This document shows, in pieces, positions 51,740-59,766 of a DNA stretch of 64,000 bases. The first letter of the stretch is position 1; every line of letters starts with the position of its first letter. Under the pieces are notes generated by a model. It ran no database searches. It was not told the origin of the DNA and saw only the letters and a program-made list of their open reading frames with translations. Source of the stretch: CAWJMD01 sp963843835 (GTDB taxonomy: Bacteria; Actinomycetota; Actinomycetes; Actinomycetales; CAWJMD01); assembly GCA_963843835.1 (NCBI GenBank), contig CAWJMD010000003.1:124001-188000 (forward strand). Reading direction: 5' to 3'. Position numbers and translations under genes: made by a program.

Positions 51740-54108
51740 GGGCGCCAGCGGCGGTGGCGCTCGACCTCGCCGCCCGAGCGCACCAGCTCGAGTCGCGGTC
51801 GCGGGCCGTCCGTGCGACCCGTCTGGGGCTTGCGCCGGCCGGCACGCCACGGCTGGGGCCACGTGACCCCCGGGCCGTCGTAGTCCTGCTCGACCGCCGC
51901 GTGCAGCGTCCAGCTCGGGTCGTAGAGGTGGATCCTGCCCAACGCGCAGAGGTCCGCGCGGCCGGCAAGCAGGATCGAGTTCACGTCGTCGTACGAGGAG
52001 ATCACCCCGACGGCGATGGTGCTGATCCCGGTCCGGTTTCGGATCCGGTCGGCGTACGGCGTCTGGTAGGAGCGGCCGAACGCGGGTTCCTCCGCCGAGG
52101 TGACCTGGCCGGTCGAGACGTCGACGGCGGCGGCCCCGGCGTCAGAGAACGCCTGCGCCACCTGGAGGCTCTCGTCCGGGGTCAGGCCGTCGGGGTGCCA
52201 GTCGGTCGCCGACACGCGCACCGTCATCGGCCGGTCCGACGGCCAGGCCTCGCGCATCGCCGTGAACACCTCCATCGGGTAGCGGAGCCGGTTCGCGACG
52301 TCCCCGCCGTACTCGTCGTCACGGAGGTTCGTGACGGGAGAGATGAAGGACGACAGCAGGTACCCGTGCGCGCAGTGCAGCTCGAGCAGGTCGAACCCGG
52401 CCTCCGCGGCCCGTGTCGTGGCGGCGACGAACTGGTCGCGGACCACGTCCATCTCCGCGCGGTCGAGCTCGCGGGGCACTTGGTTGACGCCGGGCCGGTA
52501 GGCCACGGGCGACGCCGCCACGACCGGCCAGTTGCCCTCGTCCAGGGGCTCGTCGATCCCCTCCCACATCAGCTTGGTCGAGCCCTTGCCGCCCGAGTGC
52601 CCCAGCTGGATGCCGATCTTCGCGCTCGACTCCGCGTGCACGAACTCCGTGATGCGCGTCCAGGCGTCGCGCTGGGCGTCGTCCCACAGCCCGGTGCACC
52701 CGGGGGTGATCCGGCCCTCGGGCGAGACGCAGACCATCTCGGTCATCACCAGCCCGGCCCCTCCGAGCGCCTTCCCGCCGAGGTGGGTGAGGTGGAAGTC
52801 GCCGGGCATGCCGTCGACCGCCACGTACATGTCCATCGGCGACACCACGACGCGGTTCTGCAGCTCGAGACCGCCGAGGCGCAGCGGCTGGAACATGGGC
52901 GGCCGCACGTCTCCCGGCGCGTGCCCGGCCTTCCGCAGGTCCTCCGCGAACCACCGGTCGACGCGGTCGACGAACTCGGGATCGCGCAGACGCAGGTTCT
53001 CGTGGGTGACCCGGCGGCTGCGGGTCATGATGTTGAACGCGAACTGCAGCGGCTCCTGGTGGGTGTACTGACCGAGGTCCTCGAACCACTCGAGGCTGGC
53101 CTGGGCCGCGCGCTGGGTCGAGACGACGACCGGACGGCGCTCGACCTCGTACGCCTCCAGGGCACGGGGCACGTCGGGCTCCTCGTGCAGGCACGCCGCG
53201 AGCGCCAGGGCGTCCTCCATCGCCAGCTTGGTGCCGGAGCCGATCGAGAAGTGCGCGGTGTGGGCGGCGTCCCCCAGGAGCACGACGCTGCCGTGGCGCC
53301 ACGTGCGGTTGCGCACGGTGGCGAACCGGACCCAGCGCGAGTTGTTGGCCATCACGGCGTGACCGTCCAGCACGTCCGCGAAGAGCTCGCGGACGCGCTC
53401 GATCGACGGCTCGTCCGACTCGCCGGGCGCCAGGTCGGCCGCAGCGATCTCCTCGAAGCCGGCGGCGCGCCAGACCGCGGAGTTCATCTCGACGATGAAC
53501 GTCGACCCCTTGGCGTCGTAGGGGTACCCGTGCATCTGCATCACCCCGTACGGGGTCTGCCGCACGTCGAAGGTGAAGGCGTCGAAGACCTTGTCGGTGC
53601 CGAGCCACATGTAGCGGCAGTCGCGCAGGTCGAGGGTGGGACCGAACTCCTCCGCGTAGCGGGCGCGCACCGCGGAGTTGAGCCCGTCGGCGGCGACCAC
53701 CAGGTCGTTCTCCCCCCGCAGCTGCTCGATGTCCGGTGCGACCGTGGAGAAGCGCAGGTCCACGTCGAGCGAGAGGCACCGGGCCTGGAGGATCTCGAGG
53801 AGCCGACGGCGCGACATCGCGGCGAACCCGTGACCACCGCTGGTGACGACCTCACCCCGGTAGTGCACGTCGATGTCGTCCCAACGGGCGAACTCGGCCT
53901 GCATCTGCTCGTGGACGAGCGGGTCGGCGTGCTCGATGCCCCCGAGGGTCTCGTCGGAGAACACCACGCCGAAACCGAAGGTGTCGTCGGCCGCGTTGCG
54001 CTCCCACACGGTGATCTCGTGCTCGGTCCCCACCTGCCGGGCGAGCTGCTGGGCGAGCAGCGAGAAGTACAGGCCCCCCGGGCCCCCTCCGACCACGGCG
54101 ATGCGCAC
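51736..54108 (-). CDS. 2-aminobenzoyl-CoA monooxygenase/reductase-like fusion (FAD hydroxylase + OYE)
   Basis: A 790-residue fusion of a flavin monooxygenase and an old-yellow-enzyme reductase. Residues 1-380: VVGGGPGGLYFSLLAQQ (FAD dinucleotide site), LVVAADGLNSAVRARYAEEF, VVLLGDAAHTAHFSIGSGTK. Residues about 400-770: MFQPLRLGGLELQNRVVVSP, LMWEGIDEPLDEGN, FDLLELHCAHGYLLSSFISP, RVSATDWHPDGLTPDESLQV, typical of OYE flavoproteins. This fusion occurs in salicylyl-CoA 5-hydroxylases and in 2-aminobenzoyl-CoA monooxygenase/reductase; the neighbouring ligase and PaaX favour the latter. GTG start with a GAGGAG site. Divergent from the catabolic operon with shared -35 boxes. Confidence 0.85.
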   Translation of the reverse strand: MRIAVVGGGPGGLYFSLLAQQLARQVGTEHEITVWERNAADDTFGFGVVFSDETLGGIEHADPLVHEQMQAEFARWDDIDVHYRGEVVTSGGHGFAAMSRRRLLEILQARCLSLDVDLRFSTVAPDIEQLRGENDLVVAADGLNSAVRARYAEEFGPTLDLRDCRYMWLGTDKVFDAFTFDVRQTPYGVMQMHGYPYDAKGSTFIVEMNSAVWRAAGFEEIAAADLAPGESDEPSIERVRELFADVLDGHAVMANNSRWVRFATVRNRTWRHGSVVLLGDAAHTAHFSIGSGTKLAMEDALALAACLHEEPDVPRALEAYEVERRPVVVSTQRAAQASLEWFEDLGQYTHQEPLQFAFNIMTRSRRVTHENLRLRDPEFVDRVDRWFAEDLRKAGHAPGDVRPPMFQPLRLGGLELQNRVVVSPMDMYVAVDGMPGDFHLTHLGGKALGGAGLVMTEMVCVSPEGRITPGCTGLWDDAQRDAWTRITEFVHAESSAKIGIQLGHSGGKGSTKLMWEGIDEPLDEGNWPVVAASPVAYRPGVNQVPRELDRAEMDVVRDQFVAATTRAAEAGFDLLELHCAHGYLLSSFISPVTNLRDDEYGGDVANRLRYPMEVFTAMREAWPSDRPMTVRVSATDWHPDGLTPDESLQVAQAFSDAGAAAVDVSTGQVTSAEEPAFGRSYQTPYADRIRNRTGISTIAVGVISSYDDVNSILLAGRADLCALGRIHLYDPSWTLHAAVEQDYDGPGVTWPQPWRAGRRKPQTGRTDGPRPRLELVRSGGEVERHRRWRP

Positions 54109-54132
54109 GACGGGCTCCTCTCGTCCCCTCGG

Positions 54133-54176
54133 ACTATATTGTGTTCTTGACGGACGTTGTCAACCCGCCATACGCT
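54133..54176. promoter_or_regulatory. Overlapping divergent promoters sharing a TTGAC/GTCAA palindrome
   Basis: Plus strand: TTGACG (54147-54152), 18 nt, TACGCT (54171-54176), placing the transcript start at or near the ATG at 54183 (leaderless). Minus strand: TTGACA (54163-54158), 19 nt, TATAGT (54138-54133). The two -35 boxes are the arms of the palindrome TTGAC-N7-GTCAA, so the promoters overlap and one repressor could block both. Confidence 0.65.
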
Positions 54177-54182
54177 GCCCAC

Positions 54183-55356
54183 ATGTTCGGGCTGACCGAG
54201 GACCAGGTCGCGTACGGCTCGTGGGTCCGGCGGACCGCCCTCGAGCACCTCGGGTCGCCGCCGGGCGCGCCCTCGACGGAGCACAGCGGGTCCGTGAACA
54301 GGCCGCTCGTCCGCCGGCTGGGCGACCTCGGCCTGCTGCGCGGGCTCTTCGGCTCCGGACCGGACGGCAGCCCGCACGACGCTGCCGCCGTCCAGCTGTG
54401 CCTGCTGCGCGAGAACCTGGCACGGGTCGACACCGAGGCGGAGACCGCCCTGGCCCTGCAGGGCCTGGGCAGCTACCCGATCCTGCAGGCCGGCGGCCCC
54501 GAGGCGGTCGAGCGCTGGCTTCCGGGAGTGGTCAGCGGCGAGGTGGTCCCCGCGTTCGCCCTCTCGGAGCCCGACGCGGGGTCGGACGCGGCCGCGCTCT
54601 CGCTGCGCGCGGAGCCCGACGGTGACGGTTGGCGCCTGCACGGGGTGAAGACCTGGATCTCCAACGCCCCCGAGGCGGACGTCTACGCGGTGTTCGCCCG
54701 CACCACCCCCGACGTGCGGGCCAAGGGCGTCACGGCCTTCGTCGTCGCCGGTGACGCGCCCGGGCTCGGCGGCGAGCACCTCGACCTGCTGGCCCCCCAC
54801 GCGATCGGCACCCTGGTCCTCGACGGCGTCCGGGTCGGGCCCGGCGACGTGCTGGGTGAGGTGGACGGCGGCTTCGCGGTGGCCATGCGCACCCTCGACC
54901 TGTTCCGCCCCAGCGTCGGGGCCTTCGCGGTGGGCATGGCCCAGGCAGCGCTGGACGAGACGGTGGCGTTCAGCACCACCCGGCACGTGCACGGTGAGCC
55001 CCTGCACCGCCAGCAGGCCGTCTCCCACGCGCTGGCCGAGATGGCGACGCAGGTCGAGGCCGCCCGGCTGCTGGTGCACGCGGCGGCAGCGGCGTACGAC
55101 CGCGGCGCACCCGGCCCGCGAGGTCACGAAGCAGGCGGCCATGGCCAAGCTGTTCGCCACCGAGGCGGCGCAGAAGGTGGTGGACCAGGCGGTGCAGCTG
55201 CACGGCGCCCGGGCGCTGCAGCGGGGCCACCTGCTCGAGCGTCTCTATCGTGAGGTGCGCGCACCTCGGATCTACGAGGGGGCCTCCGAGGTCCAGCGCA
55301 CCATCGTCGGCCGAGCGCTGGTCCGCGAGGCACGGGAAGGAGCGCGTCCGCTGTGA
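54183..55356 (+). CDS. Acyl-CoA dehydrogenase (frame break)
   Basis: First gene of the catabolic operon, an acyl-CoA dehydrogenase. EVVPAFALSEPDAGSDAAAL near residue 125 is the FAD-binding signature, VKTWISNAPEADVYAVFA follows, and QLHGARALQRGHLLERLYRE with PRIYEGASEVQRTIVGR near the C-terminus includes the catalytic Glu. One extra C in the CCC at 55110-55112 shifts the frame; correcting it joins YDRGAP to AREVTKQAAMAKLFATEAAQ. Corrected length 390 residues. No ribosome binding site precedes the ATG, and the promoter spacing predicts a leaderless transcript. It probably acts on an alicyclic or branched CoA ester. Confidence 0.88.
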
Positions 55357-56180
55357 GCCGCTACCGGGCGTCAGCCCGCCTCACCGACCACTGGGAGCAC
55401 TTCGACCTGTCCGTGCACGAGGGTGTCGCGACCCTCACGCTGAACCGCCCGGACAAGCTCAACGCCCTGACGTTCGAGAGCTACGCCGACCTGCGTGACC
55501 TGCTGCGCGAGCTGCCGCACCGCGGTGACACACGGGTGCTGGTGATCCGGGGCGAGGGCAGGGGCTTCTGCGGCGGTGGGGACGTCGACGAGATCATCGG
55601 CGAGCTGCTCACGATGGACGCCCACGACCTGATGGGCTTCACCAAGATGACCGGCGACGTGATCGCGGCGATGCGCACCTGTCCGGTGCCGATCATCGCC
55701 GCCGTGCACGGCATCGCCGCCGGGGCCGGCGCGGTGGTCGCCCTCGCGTCCGACTTCCGGGTGGTCGGCCGGTCCGGGCGCTTCGCGTTCCTGTTCACCA
55801 AGGTCGGGCTGTCGGGAGGCGACATGGGAGCGGCCTACCTGCTGCCCCGGGTCGTCGGCGCCGGACGGGCGACGCAGATGCTGATGCTCGGGGACACGGT
55901 CGACGCCGAGACCGCCGACCGGTTCGGGCTGGTGAGCGAGCTCGTGGACGACGACGCCCTCGACGACGCCGTCGCGCGTCTGGCCCGGCGGCTCGCCGAC
56001 GGACCGACCCTCGCCTACGCCCAGACGAAGTCGCTGATCACCCGCGAGCTCGACATGCCCCTCGACGCGTCGATGGAGCTGGACGCCATGACCCAGGCGC
56101 TGCTGATGACCTCCTCCGACCACGCGGAGTTCCACGCCGCGTTCACCGCCCGACGCCCGCCGCAGTGGAAAGGCCGATGA
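55353..56180 (+). CDS. Enoyl-CoA hydratase/isomerase family protein
   Basis: A 275-residue crotonase-fold protein. VATLTLNRPDKLNALTFESY near residue 28, LVIRGEGRGFCGGGDVDEII (CoA/oxyanion site) near residue 63, VHGIAAGAGAVVALASDFRV near residue 118 and FTKVGLSGGDMGAAYLLPRV near residue 148 are visible. The two Glu residues of classical hydratases are not at their usual places (Val and Gly-Asp there), so a hydrolase or ring-opening role resembling MenB/BadI is possible. GTG start overlaps the dehydrogenase stop by 4 nt. Confidence 0.9.
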   Translation: MSRYRASARLTDHWEHFDLSVHEGVATLTLNRPDKLNALTFESYADLRDLLRELPHRGDTRVLVIRGEGRGFCGGGDVDEIIGELLTMDAHDLMGFTKMTGDVIAAMRTCPVPIIAAVHGIAAGAGAVVALASDFRVVGRSGRFAFLFTKVGLSGGDMGAAYLLPRVVGAGRATQMLMLGDTVDAETADRFGLVSELVDDDALDDAVARLARRLADGPTLAYAQTKSLITRELDMPLDASMELDAMTQALLMTSSDHAEFHAAFTARRPPQWKGR

Positions 56181-57337
56181 TGGACCCGCTCGACTTCCTC
56201 GCCGTGGACGACCTGCTCACCGACGACGAGCGCGACATCCGTGACACGGTGCGCAAGATGGCGGACACCGAGCTCGCACCGCACATCTCCGACTGGTACG
56301 AGGGCGGCGGTCTGCCGCGCGAGCTCGCGACCGAGTTCGGCCGTCTCGGCCTGCTGGGCATGCACCTCGAGGGCTACGGGTGCGCCGGCACCAGCGCGGT
56401 CTCCTACGGGGTGGCCTGCCGCGAGCTGGAGGCGGTCGACTCCGGGCTGCGCAGCTTCGTCTCGGTCCAGGGCTCGCTCGCGATGTTCGCCATCCACCGC
56501 TGGGGCACCGAGGAGCACCGGCAGGAGTGGCTCCCCCGGATGGCCACGGGTGAGGCCCTCGGCTGCTTCGGGCTGACCGAGTCCGACGCGGGCAGCGACC
56601 CGGGGTCGATGCGCACGAGGGCCCGCCGCGACGGTGACGACTGGGTGCTCAACGGCAGCAAGATGTGGATCACCAACGGCACGCTCGCCGACGTCGCCGT
56701 CGTGTGGGCCCAGACCGACGACGGCATCCGCGGGTTCGTCGTCCCGACCGACTCCCCCGGGTTCGCCGCACAGGAGATCAAGCGAAAGCTGTCGCTGCGC
56801 GCGTCGATCACGGCCGAGCTGTCCTTCCAGGACCTGCGACTGCCCGCCGACGCCGCCTTCCCCGAGGTACGCGGGCTCAAGGGCCCGCTCAGCTGCCTCA
56901 ACGAGGCACGCTTCGGCATCCTCTGGGGCGTGGTGGGTGCGGCCCGCGCCTGCTACGCCGAGGCACTCGAGTACTCCCAGCAGCGCCAGCAGTTCGGCAA
57001 GCCGCTGGCGGCATTCCAGCTCTCGCAGCGCAAGCTGGCGGACATGGTGGTCGCCGTCGGCAACGCGTCACTCGTGGCGCTGCAGATCGGTCGGCTCAAG
57101 GACGACGGACGGCTGGAGCCGGTCCAGGTCAGCTACGGCAAGCTCACCAACGTGCGGTCCGCGATCGAGGTCGCGCGGTCAGCTCGCACGCTACTGGGTG
57201 GCGCCGGGATCACGTTGGACCACAGCGTGATGCGGCACATGAACAACCTCGAGACCGTGCTCACGTACGAGGGCACCGAGGAGATGCACCTGCTCAGCGT
57301 CGGCGCCGCCGTGACCGGCATCCCGGCCTTCCGGTGA
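56177..57337 (+). CDS. Acyl-CoA dehydrogenase, glutaryl-CoA dehydrogenase-like
   Basis: A 386-residue acyl-CoA dehydrogenase. CFGLTESDAGSDPGSMRTRA near residue 137 is the FAD signature and VLNGSKMWITNG follows. KLSLRASITAELSFQDLRLP and FGILWGVVGAARACYAEALE resemble glutaryl-CoA dehydrogenases, as does ETVLTYEGTEEMHLLSVGAA with the catalytic Glu. Start ATG at 56177 overlaps the crotonase stop; a second ATG follows immediately. If the pathway opens the ring to a C7 dicarboxyl-CoA (pimelyl-type), this enzyme could catalyse a later oxidation; this is inference. Confidence 0.92.
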   Translation: MMDPLDFLAVDDLLTDDERDIRDTVRKMADTELAPHISDWYEGGGLPRELATEFGRLGLLGMHLEGYGCAGTSAVSYGVACRELEAVDSGLRSFVSVQGSLAMFAIHRWGTEEHRQEWLPRMATGEALGCFGLTESDAGSDPGSMRTRARRDGDDWVLNGSKMWITNGTLADVAVVWAQTDDGIRGFVVPTDSPGFAAQEIKRKLSLRASITAELSFQDLRLPADAAFPEVRGLKGPLSCLNEARFGILWGVVGAARACYAEALEYSQQRQQFGKPLAAFQLSQRKLADMVVAVGNASLVALQIGRLKDDGRLEPVQVSYGKLTNVRSAIEVARSARTLLGGAGITLDHSVMRHMNNLETVLTYEGTEEMHLLSVGAAVTGIPAFR

Positions 57338-58107
57338 GCGAGCCGACCGGCCTCCCCGCCAGGACCGCGCTCGTGACGGGAGCGAGCAGCGGCATCGGAG
57401 CCGCTGCGGCGCAACGGCTCTCACGTGACGGACACCGGGTCGCGCTCGTCGCCAGGGACCGCACCGCCCTCGAGCGTGTGGCCGAGAGCGTGGTCGGTCC
57501 CGCCCTGGTGGTTCCCGCCGACGTCACCGACGCCGACCAGCTCGAGGCCGCCTTCACCGTCACCGAGGCGCAGTGGGGACCGGTCGAGGTGCTGGTCGCC
57601 GCCGCCGGGGCGGGTGTGGCCGCGCCAGTCGTGAGCACGAGTGACTCCGACTGGCAGCGCATGCTCGACCTGAACCTCACCGCCCCCTTCCGCTGCCTGC
57701 GGCGGGCCCTGCCGGGCATGCTCGAGAGCGGCTGGGGCCGTGTGGTGGTGGTGGCCTCCGTGGCCGCCAAGCGCGGCGAGGCACAGGTGAGCGCCTACAG
57801 CGCCAGCAAGCACGGCGTGCTGGGGCTGGTGCGGTCGGCGGCCGCCGAGGTGGCACGCACCGGGGTGACGGTCAACGCGGTGTGCCCTGGGTACGTCGAC
57901 ACCCCTATGACCGACGCGACGGTCGCGGCGGTCTCGCAACGCAGCGGCAGGTCGCCCGAGCAGGCACGGGAGGCGCTGGCCGGCAGGCAGCCGATCGGTC
58001 GCCTCATCACCCCCGCAGAGGTCGCCGACGTCGTCGCCCTGCTGGTGCGGAACGGCGGCGTCAACGGACAGGGCGTCAACGTCGACGGAGGGGCGGTGCA
58101 GTCGTGA
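57334..58107 (+). CDS. Short-chain dehydrogenase/reductase
   Basis: A 257-residue classical SDR. ALVTGASSGIGAAAAQRLSR near residue 10 is the NAD(P) site, VLVAAAGAGVAAPVV corresponds to the NNAG motif (here AAAG), VVVVASVAAKRGEAQVSAYS then ASKHGVLGLVRSAAAE gives the Ser-Tyr-Lys triad, and VNAVCPGYVDTPMTD follows. It probably acts as a 3-hydroxyacyl-CoA dehydrogenase in the operon's beta-oxidation-like steps. GTG start overlaps the upstream stop by 4 nt. Confidence 0.92.
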   Translation: MSEPTGLPARTALVTGASSGIGAAAAQRLSRDGHRVALVARDRTALERVAESVVGPALVVPADVTDADQLEAAFTVTEAQWGPVEVLVAAAGAGVAAPVVSTSDSDWQRMLDLNLTAPFRCLRRALPGMLESGWGRVVVVASVAAKRGEAQVSAYSASKHGVLGLVRSAAAEVARTGVTVNAVCPGYVDTPMTDATVAAVSQRSGRSPEQAREALAGRQPIGRLITPAEVADVVALLVRNGGVNGQGVNVDGGAVQS

Positions 58108-58529
58108 ACGAGCGTGTCGACGTGCCCGGGCTCGCGCACCCGAGGGGTTTCAGCCACGCCGTGCGGGCTCGCCCCGGCACGACCGTCCACCTGGCCGGCC
58201 AGACCGCACTCGACCCGGACGGGCGGGTGGTCGGCGACGACGTGGTGTCGCAGTTCGAGCAGGCGCTCGGCAACCTGCTGACCGCTCTCGGCGCGGCGGG
58301 CGGCACCCCGGCCGACCTGGTCATGCTGACGGTGTACGTCGTCGACATGGACGACTACCGTGCCAACGCGCGAGAGATCGGCGGGGTCTGGCGCCGGCTG
58401 GTGGGCACCGACTACCCGGCGATGGCGGGCATCGGCGTCTCCCGGCTCTGGGACGCGGAGGCGCTCGTGGAGGTGCAGGGCGTCGCCGTGGTGGACGACG
58501 AAGCGGGTCCGGCGAGGGAGACGAGATGA
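58104..58529 (+). CDS. RidA/YjgF-family protein lacking the catalytic Arg
   Basis: A 141-residue RidA-fold protein: LAHPRGFSHAVRARPGTTVH, LAGQTALDPDGRVVGDDVVS, TPADLVMLTVYVVDMDDYRA and EVQGVAVVDDEAGPARETR. In imine deaminases the arginine of PARxxVxV is essential; here the segment reads YPAMAGIGVSRLWD, with Met in that position, so imine hydrolysis as in RidA may not apply. Related non-deaminase RidA-like proteins occur in aromatic and amino-acid catabolic clusters. GTG start overlaps the SDR stop by 4 nt. It may handle the amino-substituted ring intermediate; inference. Confidence 0.88.
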   Translation: MNERVDVPGLAHPRGFSHAVRARPGTTVHLAGQTALDPDGRVVGDDVVSQFEQALGNLLTALGAAGGTPADLVMLTVYVVDMDDYRANAREIGGVWRRLVGTDYPAMAGIGVSRLWDAEALVEVQGVAVVDDEAGPARETR

Positions 58530-58951
58530 CGGACGACGGCGCCCCGACCAGCGGGTCCCAGGGTGGGGTGCGCGAGCTGCGTCTCGCGCTGACCGTCGAC
58601 GACCTCGACGCCGCGGTCGCCGCCTACCGCAACGCCCTGGGCATGCAGGTGACGGACTCCTGGGACCACCCGTCCGGCCGTGGGGTCGTGCTGGACGCGG
58701 GCCGCGCCACCCTCGAGCTGCTCGAACCCGGCCACGCCGCCTTCGTGGACGAGGTCGAGGTCGGGCGCCCTGCCCCCTCGCGCGTCCGGGTCGCCCTGCA
58801 CGTCGACGAGTCCGACGCCGCCGCGGCTCGTCTCGCCGCAGCGGGTTTCGAGCCCATGGCTGCGTCGTCCGTGACCCCGTGGAACCAGCGCAACCTGCGC
58901 CTGTCCACCCCGGAGGGCGTCCAGCTCACGCTCTTCTCCGACCTCGACTAG
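58526..58951 (+). CDS. VOC-family glyoxalase-like protein
   Basis: A 141-residue single-domain VOC protein. Residues 13-135 hold REVRLALTVDDLDAAVAAYR-like opening (ELRLALTVDDLDAAVAAYRN), VLDAGRATLELLEPGHAAFV and LSTPEGVQLTLFSDLD. Few strong metal ligands are visible (Glu in LELLEPGH, Glu in TPEGVQLT). It is the last gene of the catabolic operon, with 4-nt overlaps on both sides: the RidA-like stop upstream and the convergent PaaX stop. Possible roles are dioxygenation or isomerisation of a ring-derived intermediate; not shown. Confidence 0.85.
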   Translation: MTDDGAPTSGSQGGVRELRLALTVDDLDAAVAAYRNALGMQVTDSWDHPSGRGVVLDAGRATLELLEPGHAAFVDEVEVGRPAPSRVRVALHVDESDAAAARLAAAGFEPMAASSVTPWNQRNLRLSTPEGVQLTLFSDLD

Positions 58952-59763
58952 CCCGGCGGCTCTGCGAGCATCGACCGCGCGTGCTTCTCGGCGGGCTCTC
59001 GCAGCCGGGCGTCGACCGTCGCGAAGAGGTCACCGGCTCGCACCCCGGGCCAGTCGTCGGGCAGGTGGTCGAGCGGGAGCCCGGGATCCAGGTACGGCAG
59101 GCGCCTCCACTGCGTGAGCATCGGCACGTAGGCGCGGAAGGCGCTCCCGGGGTCGGCCGTCCCGTCCGCTCCCCCGGCTCCCGCGGCCTCGTACCGGTCC
59201 AGGAACTCCTGGTACAGGCTCTCGAGCTCACCCAGGTCCCACCACGTCCCGACTCGGCTGCTGACGTCGCCGGGCCCCAGGTGGGCGCCGCGGAAGAACT
59301 CCGTGAACGCCGTCAGGGAGAGCCGGTCGAAGGCCCGGACGGTCTCCTCGTGGAGGGTCCCCGGCGCGACCCACACGCCGGGGGCCACGGTGCCGAAGCC
59401 GAGGCGCGCGAGCTGCGAGCGCAGGGCGTGTCGCTTCTCCCGCTCCGACTCGGGCACCGAGAACACCACGACCAGCCACCCGTCCTCGGCAGTCGCCCTC
59501 GGCCTGGAGAAGATCCGGCGGTCCCCCTCGCGCAGCATCTCCAGGGCCGAGGGCGCGAGGGCGTAGCCGGCTCGCCCGGCGACCTGAGTGCTGCGGAGCA
59601 CGTCACGTCTCTTGAGCCGCGACACAGACGAGCGGACGGCGGCGGCGTCGACGCCGAGCTCCGCCATCATCCGCACCAGCGAGGCCACCGACAGCCCTTG
59701 CTGCGTCCTGCCGTACAGGCCGTACAGGGACGTGATCAGCTGCCGGGGAGGGATGTCGGGCAC
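58948..59763 (-). CDS. paaX: PaaX-family transcriptional repressor
   Basis: A 271-residue PaaX-type regulator, close to the usual 300. The winged helix-turn-helix near residues 20-75 reads VASLVRMMAELGVDAAAVRS then SVSRLKRRDVLRSTQVAGRA. The core WLVVVFSVPESEREKRHALR and RLGFGTVAPGVWVAPGTLHE is diagnostic of PaaX, and FRAYVPMLTQWRRLPYLDPG followed by LPLDHLPDDWPG matches the C-terminal block. PaaX members repress aromatic-acid operons and are released by an aryl-CoA. It lies 3 bp downstream of the CoA ligase and probably controls the promoters at 54133-54176 and 61392-61421. Confidence 0.95.
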   Translation of the reverse strand: MPDIPPRQLITSLYGLYGRTQQGLSVASLVRMMAELGVDAAAVRSSVSRLKRRDVLRSTQVAGRAGYALAPSALEMLREGDRRIFSRPRATAEDGWLVVVFSVPESEREKRHALRSQLARLGFGTVAPGVWVAPGTLHEETVRAFDRLSLTAFTEFFRGAHLGPGDVSSRVGTWWDLGELESLYQEFLDRYEAAGAGGADGTADPGSAFRAYVPMLTQWRRLPYLDPGLPLDHLPDDWPGVRAGDLFATVDARLREPAEKHARSMLAEPPG

Positions 59764-59766
59764 GCG

